Below the pieces are notes generated by a model. The model was not told the origin of the DNA. It saw only the letters and a program-made list of their open reading frames with translations, and did no database searches. A DNA stretch of 64,000 nucleotides from positions 15,344,082 to 15,408,081 of the forward strand of contig NC_067207.1 in the NCBI RefSeq assembly GCF_026262505.1, given 5' to 3'. Both the position numbers and the translations under genes were made by a program. Below are positions 45,771 to 55,811 of this stretch, in pieces. The stretch's first letter is position 1, and the number at the start of each line of letters is the position of its first letter. Source of the stretch: Trichomonas vaginalis G3. Taxonomy: Eukaryota > Parabasalia > Trichomonadida > Trichomonadidae.

Positions 45771-46253
45771 TTAGCAAATAAATTTTAATGAAATGTTGTG
45801 GTCGTCAAATATTTTTATAACGTCTGGGAAACTATATTTTAAGTTCAACGTTTCACCTCCTTTCATAACGTATATCTTGTCAATGACATTATATGAAACA
45901 CCACAGCAACTAACGTCGGGTTCTATTTCTTTGATGTTTATATCGTCTGCCTCTGTCAAAAGTTTCAATAGTTCTTTCAAAACTTCATGAGGTGCAATGA
46001 CATATGAGTTCACTTTTACAGGGTTGTGTTCGACCAAGTTTAACATTATACCCAAAGCTTGACAAATCTTCTCCTGAGTTTTAAGTTTGTCTTTAAGTTG
46101 TTGGTAGTCGTTTCGAATATCTGCAACAGAACTTAAGTCTCTGCTAACTTCAGGATATGTTGGTTGTTCTTTTACAGGAACTATTGTTATACCATCTTGT
46201 CTTCGTATGGTTTCCCACTTCAACATCTCTTTCTTTGACATTGACAACAACAC
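45771..46253 (-). CDS. Unassigned 160-aa Maverick protein
   Basis: Heptad-like start (RNDYQQLKDKLKTQEKICQA), a hydrophobic helix (ALGIMLNLVEH), and a beta-rich C-terminal half (VSCCGVSYNVIDKIYVMKGG, FPDVIKIFDDHNISLKFIC). The C-terminus is only 5 bp from the penton-like ATG, so they probably share a transcript. The exact start is unsure and the gene may be broken near its 5' end. No family is recognised. Confidence 0.5.
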   Translation of the reverse strand: MLLSMSKKEMLKWETIRRQDGITIVPVKEQPTYPEVSRDLSSVADIRNDYQQLKDKLKTQEKICQALGIMLNLVEHNPVKVNSYVIAPHEVLKELLKLLTEADDINIKEIEPDVSCCGVSYNVIDKIYVMKGGETLNLKYSFPDVIKIFDDHNISLKFIC

Positions 46254-46367
46254 TTTGACTGTTTGTTTGAGTTGGTGAATTTAACTTCACATCTGCCACC
46301 GCCATTAAACTTTTGAAACACTCACGCTTCTATTTTTCGGAAATGACATTTTACTTAGAATAAAAAG

Positions 46368-46678
46368 ATGGACGTATTCGAGTATCTCTTCGAATTGAAG
46401 CAGAACAAAGTTTACACACACAAACAATACAAATACATTGACAGAATAGTTCTTTATACAAACAATGGTAAATGTTATAGAATAGCAATATTTGCTGAAC
46501 CTAAATATTTCCATAAAGCAAAGAAAGTTGGTATAACGAGATGGTGAAGTTCTTGAAGCAGACAAAAATATAACAACAAAACTGACCGATATTTCTAAAG
46601 GTAAGTTTATAATACAATATTATATCAAAACTGGCGTACTGTCAATATTTGACGGAGAGAAGTCAGTTCAAGAACAAC
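46368..46678 (+). pseudogene. Small Maverick gene, probably broken
   Basis: It begins MDVFEYLFELKQNKVYTHKQ and goes on with protein-like sequence to about 46678. AT-type leader ATTTTACTTAGAATAAAAAG precedes the ATG. It is convergent with the capsid gene. No family is recognised. It appears broken, with about one break. Confidence 0.45.
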
Positions 46679-48240
46679 TTACTGACCTGCTGCCAAAATC
46701 TGCTCGATGGAAGCTGTCGTTATACCAATCTGAGGAGCCCCAGCAGGTTTCATCGAACGAATCTTCAAAAGAGCATCTTCCGTGAAAAGTGCTATTGGTT
46801 TGTAAAACTTCTTTGCTTTCAATTCATCTGGACCGTCTCTGTCACCAGTATATTGTATTTGAACTGTACCAACAGTTGAAATACCACCCATAAAGTCTTC
46901 TGAGTCAGCAAATGGAATGCCAAGCCAAAAGTTTGAACGGTCTCCATTTGTATATTGAGTTTTTTGAGCTCCTGTATGGGTCCATACTTTCACATATGGC
47001 ATAATAGAACTTTGCATTTCAGGGTTAATGGTTGTTGTGAAGTTGTTGTTAAAGTTCATAGCATCTAATGTCAAGTTGTATGACCTCATATCCTCAACTG
47101 TAGAATATTCTTCTCTTGGATAATATTTGCCATCTATGTTTATATGGTATTTAATACCAGGGTTGTAGAAGCAAGAATAGTCATTTATAGTTCGTCTGAA
47201 CAGTACAAACATAGTATCTGCATGTTTCATTGCAGTTGTTAAGGCAATATCTGTTCTTGCACCTGGGTCAGCACTTTGGTTTCCAACTTCACTGCAAAGT
47301 CTTTGACAGATATTTGGTGTATAGGGAACATAAGTGGAACTGCAATATATTTGGCAGCTAAAGCATTTGAAATATCTGGGTCCAACATATAGACTGCAAG
47401 TCTGCTTTCTATTCTCTTGCATTCAAATTTTTCGATGTGAACTTAACTGGGTCCCAAGCATCTCCAGCAGCATTGAAAATAATAGTTTACTTCAGTGTTG
47501 AGGTTTGAGAACCAAAGTCTAAGTCAACTTTGTTTTTGCAAAAGTCGGCGAATGACATTTTATTTGTTCCCACTACTTCTGTAAGAGTGAATGGGTCTTG
47601 TGTTGGTGCAATGACTAAGTTATTTTTGCTTGGAGTAAGTTCGATAGAAATTTTTCCTGCCAGTTTGGCAAGTATCTTAAAAACCTGAAGATGAGGAAAG
47701 ATGACAAAGGAACTCTAAGTTTCAATTTTACTTTGGTTACTGCATTTCCATCTGAACCAGAAAGGTTAACATAAACTCCTGGAACGTTAGGGTCAAGTCT
47801 TCTTATTTTCTCAATAGTTGCATACTGGTCTGTTTGTTCTTAGCTTGTGGTTGTACTGAGTTTCTCAAAGCGAACCATTCATAGTTTGCCCATGTTACTG
47901 TTTGAACTAAGTCAGAGTTAGAATATATCTATTTATATCCCATGAAAACTTCTGGAGCATATTGGTATCCGACATAGAAAATTCCATTGCACCTTTCTTG
48001 TCAGACAACTTGGAAGAAGGTTTTATTTCAATGTCTTGTTCCACGTATAAGAAAGAGTTGTCAATAGAAATTATATGAAACCTGTCGCAAGCAATATCTA
48101 CTGTTGTTGAAGAACCTTCACCAAACTCACCTACGTTTCCATAAGAAACAGCAGTTGTATATTCGTAAGTTCCAGGAACTATTTCTGACCTTCTAATGGC
48201 ATTGTCGCATTCGTTATACCATTCGGAACATTTCCTTCAT
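46679..48240 (-). pseudogene. Major capsid protein (double jelly-roll) of the Maverick, broken
   Basis: The best preserved part, 46679-47422, reads TAMKHADTMFVLFRRTINDY, NPEMQSSIMPYVKVWTHTGA and NFWLGIPFADSEDFMGGIST, with TVQIQYTGDRDG. This is the style of the C-terminal jelly-roll of Polinton major capsid proteins. Protein-like sequence continues toward 48240 and would form the N-terminal half. In this copy the gene is broken, with about three or four breaks, so the element could not build capsids from it. Confidence 0.65.
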
Positions 48241-49457
48241 AGCATCCAAAACTGTTGCGTTATATTCAGCGGCGTACATTTCATATGAGTAAAAATATAG
48301 AATAGTTGGATTATATATGTCATAATAGAACCCACGTGGACCAAGCTTTACTTTCTTCCTGACTGAGTTTTTAACTCTTCTTTTTCCTTCATTGCCCTCT
48401 GCTTGAAGTTGTTGCATCTTTGCATTATGTTCATCTAGTATGTTGCAAATTTCCCATGTCCTTTTTGCCTTTGGGCTCTGGTCGCCCATCTCAGGTAACC
48501 TATATCCTAGAAAGATTTTGTCATAGTTTGTATTTGAGTCTTCGCGTATTGTTTGATGACTCTTTCCTGAGTTTCCGGTTCAAGCTCTTCAAACAGTGCC
48601 TGTCCATATGGAATATGCTCGTTTCCAAATATATGTTTTTGTAGCCATTCTGGTTTTCTTTCATGTTACCAACTATATCTTTTGTGAATGGGAAAGCTTT
48701 TACCCAATCTTTCAGTCTTGCGTCGTTTATTTCTGTGTTGGTTTATTTTGTCAAGGAACATGTTTTTCAATACTAAATTTCATTTGGTACTGTCCATTTG
48801 ATTTTCTTAATATTCATCCCTTCTCGGTTCATTGTCTGCAAAGTAAGTTTTTATGACATTTTGTAAACTTTCGTTTGCAAGGTCATGTACAATAGGTTCT
48901 CTTCCTTCTCCCTCCCTAACTTTCTTTCTAAACTCTTCGCCAAATATACCATCTCTATGGTTCTGTGTAGTTCTTTGAGATAAATGTTCTAGAACGTCAG
49001 GTGTTATATTTCCATCAGCCATGTTCATTTCATACTGGTCCAAAATATCTGCATGTTTCATATCTTTCAATGGCATTAAAGCCGCCTGAAAATACCAGCT
49101 ATATCTGGTTCACCATTCACTTCCATTGCGTCTACAACGTTCTTGGAATTGTGGTTGTAAGTTTATGAACCACCTATCCGGGTTAGCTTTATGACCCCAT
49201 CTATGTAGTTCATCGTCTGCAGAAACAAAAGTAGGTTTGTTTCCATCTTGGTTAGGTTCTGAATGAACTTTAAACAATGTTTCATTTCTATATGTTTTCT
49301 TGAAATTTAACCTTTTATCTTCACCGAGTTCATCCGAAGATTGAACGTTAAATGCTCGTAAGTAAAAAGGGTTGTTGTATTTGTGTACATTTTCTTTCAG
49401 TACTTTCATTCTATGCTGAATTTTCATCTGGTGTTGGAGTCTTTTGTATGTCGGCAA
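48214..49457 (-). pseudogene. Unassigned Maverick gene(s) between capsid and 709-aa protein, broken
   Basis: Protein-like minus-strand pieces include RKKVKLGPRGFYYDIYNPTI, DGNITPDVLEHLSQRTTQNH and HRWGHKANPDRWFINLQPQF. No family is recognised. The Trp/Pro-rich part with RWG and DRWF may be part of a virion protein. The region is broken, with about three breaks. Confidence 0.45.
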
Positions 49458-51540
49458 ACATTTTTCGATATTCTTCTACTATGTCAGCCGAATCTTTCTT
49501 AGACTCTTGGAAAGATTCCATATTCACCTCATGCTCTTGTTGAGGGTCAAGATTTTTCGGCTGTTCCAAATCTTCATCTAGTTCTGTGAAGTTAGTTTCC
49601 AAAGGAGTGACTTGTTCGTTTCCTTCAGGCTCTTCTAGCTGTTGTTGCTGAACTATTTCTTCCATGTCTGGTTGTATCTGAACTATTTCTTCCTGTGGAG
49701 TTTCTTGTACCTCATCTGCTGGCATTTCATATATTCCGAGACCGTTTTTAACAATTTCCCTATCTACGTCATCCGCATTCATAAGCTTTTGTTCTTTCGT
49801 TCCGTCTCTATTTTTTACGCGTTTCATGACGAAAGTTGAATTGTCATTTAGCTCTGACATCAAATATCTCGGAGTAAATTCATCCATGTCATTTGGATGA
49901 TATGCTATTAAATCATATCCCTTAGCGAGCTTGTATTTTCCAGGTTTGAGATTATATCCGTTTTGGTGCTGAGCCATAAAGCTAAATAGGTTCGGGTCAG
50001 TATTTCCATCCTTGAACTTTCCAATAGCTTCTTTATATCTGTCACTAAAGTCAACAGTATCTGGGAAACCACACTCTTCTTTAAGCATTTTTAAGAATTC
50101 TTGGTTTCCTTGTTCTCTACTTCTTTTATGTCCTTGCTCTGTTTGTGGTTGTTGTTGTGCAGGGTTTTGAACTGTTGGTTGCTGTGCTGGTTGTTGTGTT
50201 GGTTGTTGTGCTGGTTGTTGTGTTGGTTGTTGTTGTTGTTGTGCTGGATTTTGAACTGTTGGTTGTTGTGTTGGTTTTGGTGCATGCCTGTGTCTGTGTC
50301 CATGTGACGATGTAAATGTCATAGGTAGTCCTGGTGCAGGTGCTTCTCTTGGAGGGTTTGGTGGTATATAAGTTCCACCAGCTGGCACATATGTTCCATC
50401 TGCAGCGTAATGTCCTACCTGACTTTTCGTTCTTAAGAAAGCATTTACTAGGTCTGTTTTGGTCTGTTGTAACTCTTTTTCTTGACTTTTCACAACAGTT
50501 GCTCTAACGGCGTCATAGGCACTTTGAACTGCCTGTCTCGTTGCTGCATCTGTTATTTTCGTCATATTTTGTGCTACTTCTCTTAACTCTTTGTCGAAAC
50601 CTTCAGACTTCAGTTTCTTTCCAGATGAGAAGTCGTTCACTTGTTTCACCTTACTATGAAGAGCTTCGAAGGCGTTCTTAAAGTCAGCATTCGTTAAAGC
50701 TTCATTTGAACTGTCTTCATCCGCTTGTATTTTTGTCCTTATTGACCCTATAAGCTGGGCTGCTTTAGCGTTGGCTTGGGCATCTAACCAGTCATTGTTA
50801 GCTTTTATATACTCTGCGCTTTTCATTGCCTTTTGCATGGCTGCGTCGTTATTTTTACTTTCTTGTGCTAAGTTTTCATACTGTACGGTTTGGTTTTGCA
50901 ACTGTAAAAGTTTTTCTGCCTTTACATTTGCTTCAACTTCTTTTTTATACTCATCGCTATCCATATATGTCTTCAGGGCTTTTTGTTTTATCTCTTCATC
51001 TTTCAGTATTTTATATTGAGTAGTATGGTTTTTCAAATTTATGACATCTTGTTCCATTTTTGCTACTTCTGCTGCTTTTTCTGACACTTTTTTCGCATAT
51101 TGCTCTGTACTTAGTTCTTTCAGTTGTTCTTCTTTCTTCTTTTTCTCTACGTTTAACTCATTGAGTTTCTTTGTGTGTCTGTCATATTCTAGTTTCTTTT
51201 CGTTTTCACTTATTTGTTTCTGTATGTCTATGTTTGACTTTTTGACATCTGTTATTTGATTTTTGAGTGAACTCAAATTCATTTGACTTTGAGGGTTATA
51301 AGCTGTTCCGTCTGCAGCTCCACCATAGCCTGCCATTTTCGCTAAAAGTGCCGCTCTTAAACCTCCACTCTGTGCACCAAAAACTCGGTTTAAAAGCATA
51401 GGATTGCTTGACATTTGTTGCAACATAGTGGGGTCATTCAGCATTTGTTGTTGCAACTGTTGTTGTGGTGTCAGTTTTACTATTGGATGTTTCAATGCTC
51501 TCTTCCTCTTACGTATATTCTTACGTAGCTTACGTGGCAT
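49411..51540 (-). CDS. Large coiled-coil Maverick protein, 709 aa, structural type
   Basis: The N-terminus is strongly basic (MPRKLRKNIRKRKRALKHP). A Gln/Met-rich part, a long coiled coil (about residues 85-370), a Pro/Gln hinge with QPTQQPAQQ-type repeats (about 380-470) and a folded middle (EFLKMLKEECGFPDTVDFSD, HPNDMDEFTPRYLMSELNDN) follow, with an acidic Gln-rich end. A basic N-terminus suited to DNA contact plus a long coil suggests a core, scaffold or tape-like virion protein. This is inference from architecture. The frame is open throughout. Leader TTTTTAACTTCACTTAAA precedes the ATG, the AT-type style shared with capsid genes. Confidence 0.7.
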   Translation of the reverse strand: MPRKLRKNIRKRKRALKHPIVKLTPQQQLQQQMLNDPTMLQQMSSNPMLLNRVFGAQSGGLRAALLAKMAGYGGAADGTAYNPQSQMNLSSLKNQITDVKKSNIDIQKQISENEKKLEYDRHTKKLNELNVEKKKKEEQLKELSTEQYAKKVSEKAAEVAKMEQDVINLKNHTTQYKILKDEEIKQKALKTYMDSDEYKKEVEANVKAEKLLQLQNQTVQYENLAQESKNNDAAMQKAMKSAEYIKANNDWLDAQANAKAAQLIGSIRTKIQADEDSSNEALTNADFKNAFEALHSKVKQVNDFSSGKKLKSEGFDKELREVAQNMTKITDAATRQAVQSAYDAVRATVVKSQEKELQQTKTDLVNAFLRTKSQVGHYAADGTYVPAGGTYIPPNPPREAPAPGLPMTFTSSHGHRHRHAPKPTQQPTVQNPAQQQQQPTQQPAQQPTQQPAQQPTVQNPAQQQPQTEQGHKRSREQGNQEFLKMLKEECGFPDTVDFSDRYKEAIGKFKDGNTDPNLFSFMAQHQNGYNLKPGKYKLAKGYDLIAYHPNDMDEFTPRYLMSELNDNSTFVMKRVKNRDGTKEQKLMNADDVDREIVKNGLGIYEMPADEVQETPQEEIVQIQPDMEEIVQQQQLEEPEGNEQVTPLETNFTELDEDLEQPKNLDPQQEHEVNMESFQESKKDSADIVEEYRKMFADIQKTPTPDENSA

Positions 51541-51639
51541 TTTAAGTGAAGTTAAAAAGCGGTTTTTGACAGATGTTTATATGACACTTTCTCCAGTTTA
51601 TAGGACCTCTCTCATATTCTATCTTGTCATGATTTCATC

Positions 51640-53110
51640 GTAAATGTTTTGTCAAGACTTCTTCGTAAATGTTTTGTCAAGACTTCATCGTAATGAGTGT
51701 AAAGGACCAAAAAATAATGTTTATGTTAGAATGTTAGATCTAACATGTTTTCTAACATGTTTTCTAACATGGTCTAAAACTCTTGAATTTTCATGATTTC
51801 ATCGTATATGTTTTGTCGAAACTTCTTCGTATATGTTTTTGTCAAGGTTTCATCGTACATGTTTTGTCAAGGTTTCATCGTAAATGTTTTGTCATGACTT
51901 CTTCGTAAATGTTTTGTCAAAACTTTCTTGTCTATGTTTTGTCAAGACTTTCTTGTCTATGTTTTGTCAAACTTCATCGTAAAGACTTTGTTGAGACTTT
52001 GTCAAACTTCATCGTAAATGTTTTGTCAAGACTTTCTTGTCTATGTTTTGTCAAGACTTTCTTGTCTATGTTTTGTCAAGACTTCATCGTACATGTTTTG
52101 TCAAGACTTCTTCGTAAATGTTTTGTCAAGACTTCTTCGTCAATGTTTTGTTGAGATTTCTTCGTCAATGAGTGTAAAGGACCAAAAAATAATGTTTATG
52201 TTAGAATGTTAGATCTAACATGTTTTCTAACATGTTTTCTAACATGGTCTAAAACTCTTGAATTTTCATGATTTCATCGTATATGTTTTTGTCGAAACTT
52301 CTTCTTCGTACATGTTTGTCAAGACTTCTTCGTAAATGTTTTGTCAAAACTTTCTTGTCTATGTTTTGTCAAACTTCATCGTAAAGACTTTGTTGAGACT
52401 TTGTCAAACTTCATCGTAAATGTTTTGTCAAGACTTTCTTGTCTATGTTTTGTCAAGACTTTCTTGTCTAATTTCTCATGAACTTTCTTGTCTATGTTTT
52501 GTCAAAACTTTATTGTCTATGTTTTGTCAAAACTTTATTGTCTATGTTTTGTCGAAACATTTACGATGAAATCATGAAAATTCATGAAAATTCAAGAGTT
52601 TTAGACCATGTTAGAAAACATGTTAGAAAACATGTTAGATCTAACATTCTAACATAAACATTATTTTTTGGTCCTTTACACTCATTACGATGAAGTCTTG
52701 ACAAAACATTTACGAAGAAGTCTTGACAAAACATTTACGATGAAATCATGACAAAACATTTACGAAGAAGTTTCGACAAAACATTTACGAAGAAGTTTCG
52801 ACAAAACATTTACGATGAAATCATGACAAAACATTTACGAAGAAGTTTCGACAAAACATTTACGAAGAAGTTTCGACAAAACATTTACGAAGAAGTCTTG
52901 ACAAAACATTTACGAAGAAGTCTTGACAAAACATTTACGAAGAAGTCTTGACAAAACATTTACGATGAAATCATGAGTTTTCTACGATGTTAGAAAACAT
53001 GTTAGAAAACGTGTTAGATCTAACATTCTAACATAAATTATATTTTTGGGTCATTTACGCTCATTACGATGAAATCATGACAAAACATTTACGATGAAAT
53101 CATGACAAAA
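51640..53110. repeat. Interspersed repeat array at the right end of the Maverick
   Basis: About 1.5 kb without genes, made from two repeat types. The first is a 25-bp unit of the form TTTTGTCAAGACTTCTTCGT plus AAATG, with variants (TCATCGTA, TTTCTTGTCTATG), in more than 30 copies. The second is a cassette with the 16-bp perfect palindrome ATGTTAGATCTAACAT followed by two or three TTTTCTAACATG units. Cassettes at about 51720 and 52197 point one way, and those at about 52595 and 52985 point the other, so the array is a giant imperfect palindrome centred near 52.5 kb. Confidence 0.9.
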
Positions 53111-53169
53111 AAGTCAACGGCTGGTCGGCTGGGGTTCGGTCCTCCTCTTGGGTCTTGGGAAAAATTCTT

Positions 53170-53206
53170 AGGGCTAGAAGGCACGAAGTGCCTGGAAGCC
53201 CCACTA

Positions 53207-53208
<2 letters not shown>
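53170..53208. repeat. Maverick right inner inverted arm with hairpin
   Basis: Reverse complement of 28551-28589 with one mismatch, including the AGGCAC-GAA-GTGCCT hairpin. It is followed by a T45 run at 53209-53253 that corresponds to the A25 on the left. Confidence 0.85.
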
Positions 53209-53252
<44 letters not shown>

Positions 53253-53256
<4 letters not shown>

Positions 53257-53614
53257 GTATATTATTTTTTAAGCTATCTTATTTTTTGAACTTTTATTCA
53301 AATCTTTGGTCGCAAGAAGAATTGCATGATAAATAAAAACATTTAATCAAAGTCAATTTTATTTTTCATATTCAAATGGACTGAGTGTTAACATTTAACA
53401 TTTTTTGCTAATTGTCGTCAAAAATTAGGCGTAAAGCAACAATTAATATTTCATATGGTTTTATGATAGATAAGCATTATATTCCCACTCATTATATTCG
53501 TAAATTTTGAGGTTTATCCTTCGCTTTTAAGATCATTGAATTTGATTTTTATATAAAATAGTTATATATTAGAAAATAATATGAGTTTATGTGATATTAT
53601 TTTTCAGAAGATTT
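53253..53614. repeat. Maverick right terminal inverted repeat, outer part
   Basis: A 362-bp arm, matching 26693-27054 in reverse complement without a mismatch that I could find. Similarity ends sharply at 53614. Confidence 0.9.
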
Positions 53615-54413
53615 TGTGTTCTTCTTCAAAATTTTATTTTTTTATTAAAAAGAATCTTTACAAAATATACATTTACTTTAATTAATATTTAAAAACGTGC
53701 TCTATCAAAAGTTCCAAAAATTCAATATTTTAGCTTTTCTGAGGTGTCACTTTTGATGAATTTCTGTTTACAACATCAGCAATACAAATTGATTTTACCA
53801 TCAAAAATACTTGATCCACATTGATGTTTTTTTTTGTGTAATCGAAATTTCTTTTTTTTTCAATGAGATAGGTTTGTTGTTATAATAAATATACTATAGC
53901 CAATGCTATAAGACATTGCTATAAGAAATTTCCTCTTACACTCTTTAATTGATGAGATAGAAACAATTATCTCAGAAAATTTAGAGGATATGATTTCCAT
54001 TCATAAACACTTATCACTCTAAAATGAGTCAATTCATTTGTTACTATATCCTTATCAATTTTGAGTAATTTCATTCAATATATTTCATACAGACATGACT
54101 TTTATTAGATCCAAATCACTAACAACTGTAAATATAATCAATGCCATAAATACAAGAATGGATTTTTTACTATCAAAATCAAGAATTTGTGTTAGATGAT
54201 CCAATAGAGATTAACTCCTAGTTGATCATTAGGGACACGCATTTGCATATATGTTATGTCCCAAATTCGAAGTATTATGGAAAAGGGTTTAAATTTGAAA
54301 AACAATACCCAATATTATAGAGCTATCTCATGGATGATTCAAATGAGCAAGTAATATATAACTTTTTATTTTAATATAACAAAAAAATCTTTATACAAAA
54401 ATTATATTTTTTT
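53615..54413. other. Intergenic, right of the Maverick
   Basis: A 799-bp AT-rich stretch without gene. It contains at 53745-53770 an exact inverted match to 26527-26552 on the other side of the Maverick, including the AAAAGTGACA box. Confidence 0.5.
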
Positions 54414-55766
54414 TTATTTACTTTCAGGGAAAGGTTGTCTCCTTGAAGTATGGAACTTCCTACTCAAATCATTGAGGAAGAGATGAATACATTTAACATC
54501 AAAGCTTGCCGAATACAGTTCTTGTTGTTTGTATTGAGTTGCAAGCAGAAGTTTGATGGTTTTGTTGCCTCGAGGATCAATATATAACAAATCATTCTCT
54601 TTTTCATCAAATAAACTAAAGAATAATGGAATTTTGAATAAATATGGAATTGATTCTCCAAAATAAACAGGTTTGCAAGCGAAGAATGGCTTTTTGGCAA
54701 TTTCTAAATGTTCCTTCGACAAAAATTGCATCAAAGTAGCGAAATATCCTTTGTATCCGTTCATATGACATATGTCAAATCCAAAAACAGCGATTTCGTC
54801 CGAAATCTGGTTCTTATTGTAAAAAGAAAGCGTTAAAACATCTAACATATAGGACATCGACATGTGGCCCATAGTTAAATAAGCGGCAATCATGTAATAA
54901 TCTAAATTATGATTTATATCTGCGGCACATGTAATTAATCTGACAATGGGCTCTTGCAATGACTTGAAGTTTATGCTGACATGATTGTATCTCGGATATT
55001 CCTCTCTGATTTTGTCTAAAATATTTGAATATGGAAAAACGAATAAAAGATTATTTGGTGTAGGAATTTCGAATGCAATAAGTATGTAATCAACAAAACT
55101 CTTGACAAATTCTGTCCGCGATATCGGAAAATTCAAGAAAAATGTAAATTCTCTTAAATCATTAGTTAATTCTAATAAACGACGATGTATGTTATCTACA
55201 TCTGGGTTCCTTGTAGCAATTAAGTTGCAAAATACCTCGTATTCGTTCAAAGAACGATATAAACCACCTATTAATCTGCCTGCACTATCTAAAGGAGGAA
55301 GTACGGGAATATCTACATAGTCTTTCTGAACTTCTTCGTTTGGTGGAATATTTTCAAATTCAATTGCTTCTGTTTTTGTATATTCTAAAATTAATCTTAA
55401 TTCATCATCAATAAATGGCAATAAATTCTTATCTATGTTTTCTTCGATGAATTTTAATGAATTCTGCACTTGAAGTTGTAATTCACAAAGTGAAAGATTA
55501 ACTAAAATGTAATGAGCATAAAGTAGATTTTCTTGAGTTGTTTCTTTCGCTTGAATAGCTAATGTAGCACAACTTTCGAGTTTTTCTGGGCTTAATACGC
55601 CTAAAGCCCCTTCAATATTTAATTTAAATTTGAAAATGTATCGAAACACTACTTCAAAAGTTTCATCTTCTAAGGCACGAGCTGATTTAAGCTTGAAGAA
55701 CATATCTGTTGTCGGATCTAAGTCCGTATTTAGTACTTCTTCAATATCAGGCTGAAAAATCGTCAT
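54414..55766 (-). CDS. Unassigned 450-aa helical protein
   Basis: The protein is largely alpha-helical and cytosolic. Notable parts are LRLILEYTKTEAIEFENIPP, PPLDSAGRLIGGLYRSLNEY, TRNPDVDNIHRRLLELTNDL, a Leu/Ile-rich half with LDYYMIAAYLTMGHMSMSYM, and HMNGYKGYFATLMQFLSKEH. The last two parts faintly recall the VPS9 plan (a helix, a central aDxx-ll stretch, then Y..l...m.fl), but this is weak. I take the ATG at 55766 because a perfect Inr lies 18 bases upstream; an earlier in-frame codon would lie upstream of it. The C-terminus (RKFHTSRRQPFPESK) is basic. Confidence 0.75.
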   Translation of the reverse strand: MTIFQPDIEEVLNTDLDPTTDMFFKLKSARALEDETFEVVFRYIFKFKLNIEGALGVLSPEKLESCATLAIQAKETTQENLLYAHYILVNLSLCELQLQVQNSLKFIEENIDKNLLPFIDDELRLILEYTKTEAIEFENIPPNEEVQKDYVDIPVLPPLDSAGRLIGGLYRSLNEYEVFCNLIATRNPDVDNIHRRLLELTNDLREFTFFLNFPISRTEFVKSFVDYILIAFEIPTPNNLLFVFPYSNILDKIREEYPRYNHVSINFKSLQEPIVRLITCAADINHNLDYYMIAAYLTMGHMSMSYMLDVLTLSFYNKNQISDEIAVFGFDICHMNGYKGYFATLMQFLSKEHLEIAKKPFFACKPVYFGESIPYLFKIPLFFSLFDEKENDLLYIDPRGNKTIKLLLATQYKQQELYSASFDVKCIHLFLNDLSRKFHTSRRQPFPESK

Positions 55767-55783
55767 GAAAATATGATGTTTCA

Positions 55784-55789
55784 GAATGA
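55784..55789 (-). promoter_or_regulatory. Initiator element (Inr)
   Basis: Minus-strand TCATTCT, 18 bases before the ATG at 55766. It matches the T. vaginalis Inr and fixes the start codon. Confidence 0.6.
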
Positions 55790-55811
55790 CTTTTAAGAAG
55801 TATACAACCAA

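Larger units (their letters stand above)
26693..53614. mobile_element. Maverick/Polinton, about 26.9 kb including a nested transposon
   Basis: Inverted repeats of 362 bp at 26693-27054 and 53253-53614 appear identical. A poly(A)/poly(T) tract and a further 39-bp arm lie just inside each. Between them are integrase, family B DNA polymerase, FtsK-type ATPase, SF3 helicase, major capsid and probable penton genes, plus a DNA adenine methyltransferase, fibre-like and HNH-like genes, and many unassigned small genes. This set defines a Polinton. Several parts look whole, while others are broken, with about ten or more breaks overall. Near-identical ends imply a recent insertion or homogenised ends. 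A target duplication of 5-6 bp is not visible outside the repeats. I did not recognise the adenovirus-type protease. Confidence 0.93.

Noticed and set aside
28841-51540. Adenovirus-type cysteine protease of Polintons
   Set aside because: I looked for the His-Glu/Asp-Gln-Cys order in all larger frames and could not find it; it may be absent or too decayed.
51640-53110. CRISPR-like array
   Set aside because: Regular short repeats, but there are no unique spacers, the units run in both directions, and the setting is a eukaryotic Maverick.
26693-53614. Retrovirus/LTR element because of the integrase
   Set aside because: No reverse transcriptase or direct LTRs; the ends are inverted, and polymerase B, packaging ATPase and capsid genes show a Maverick/Polinton.
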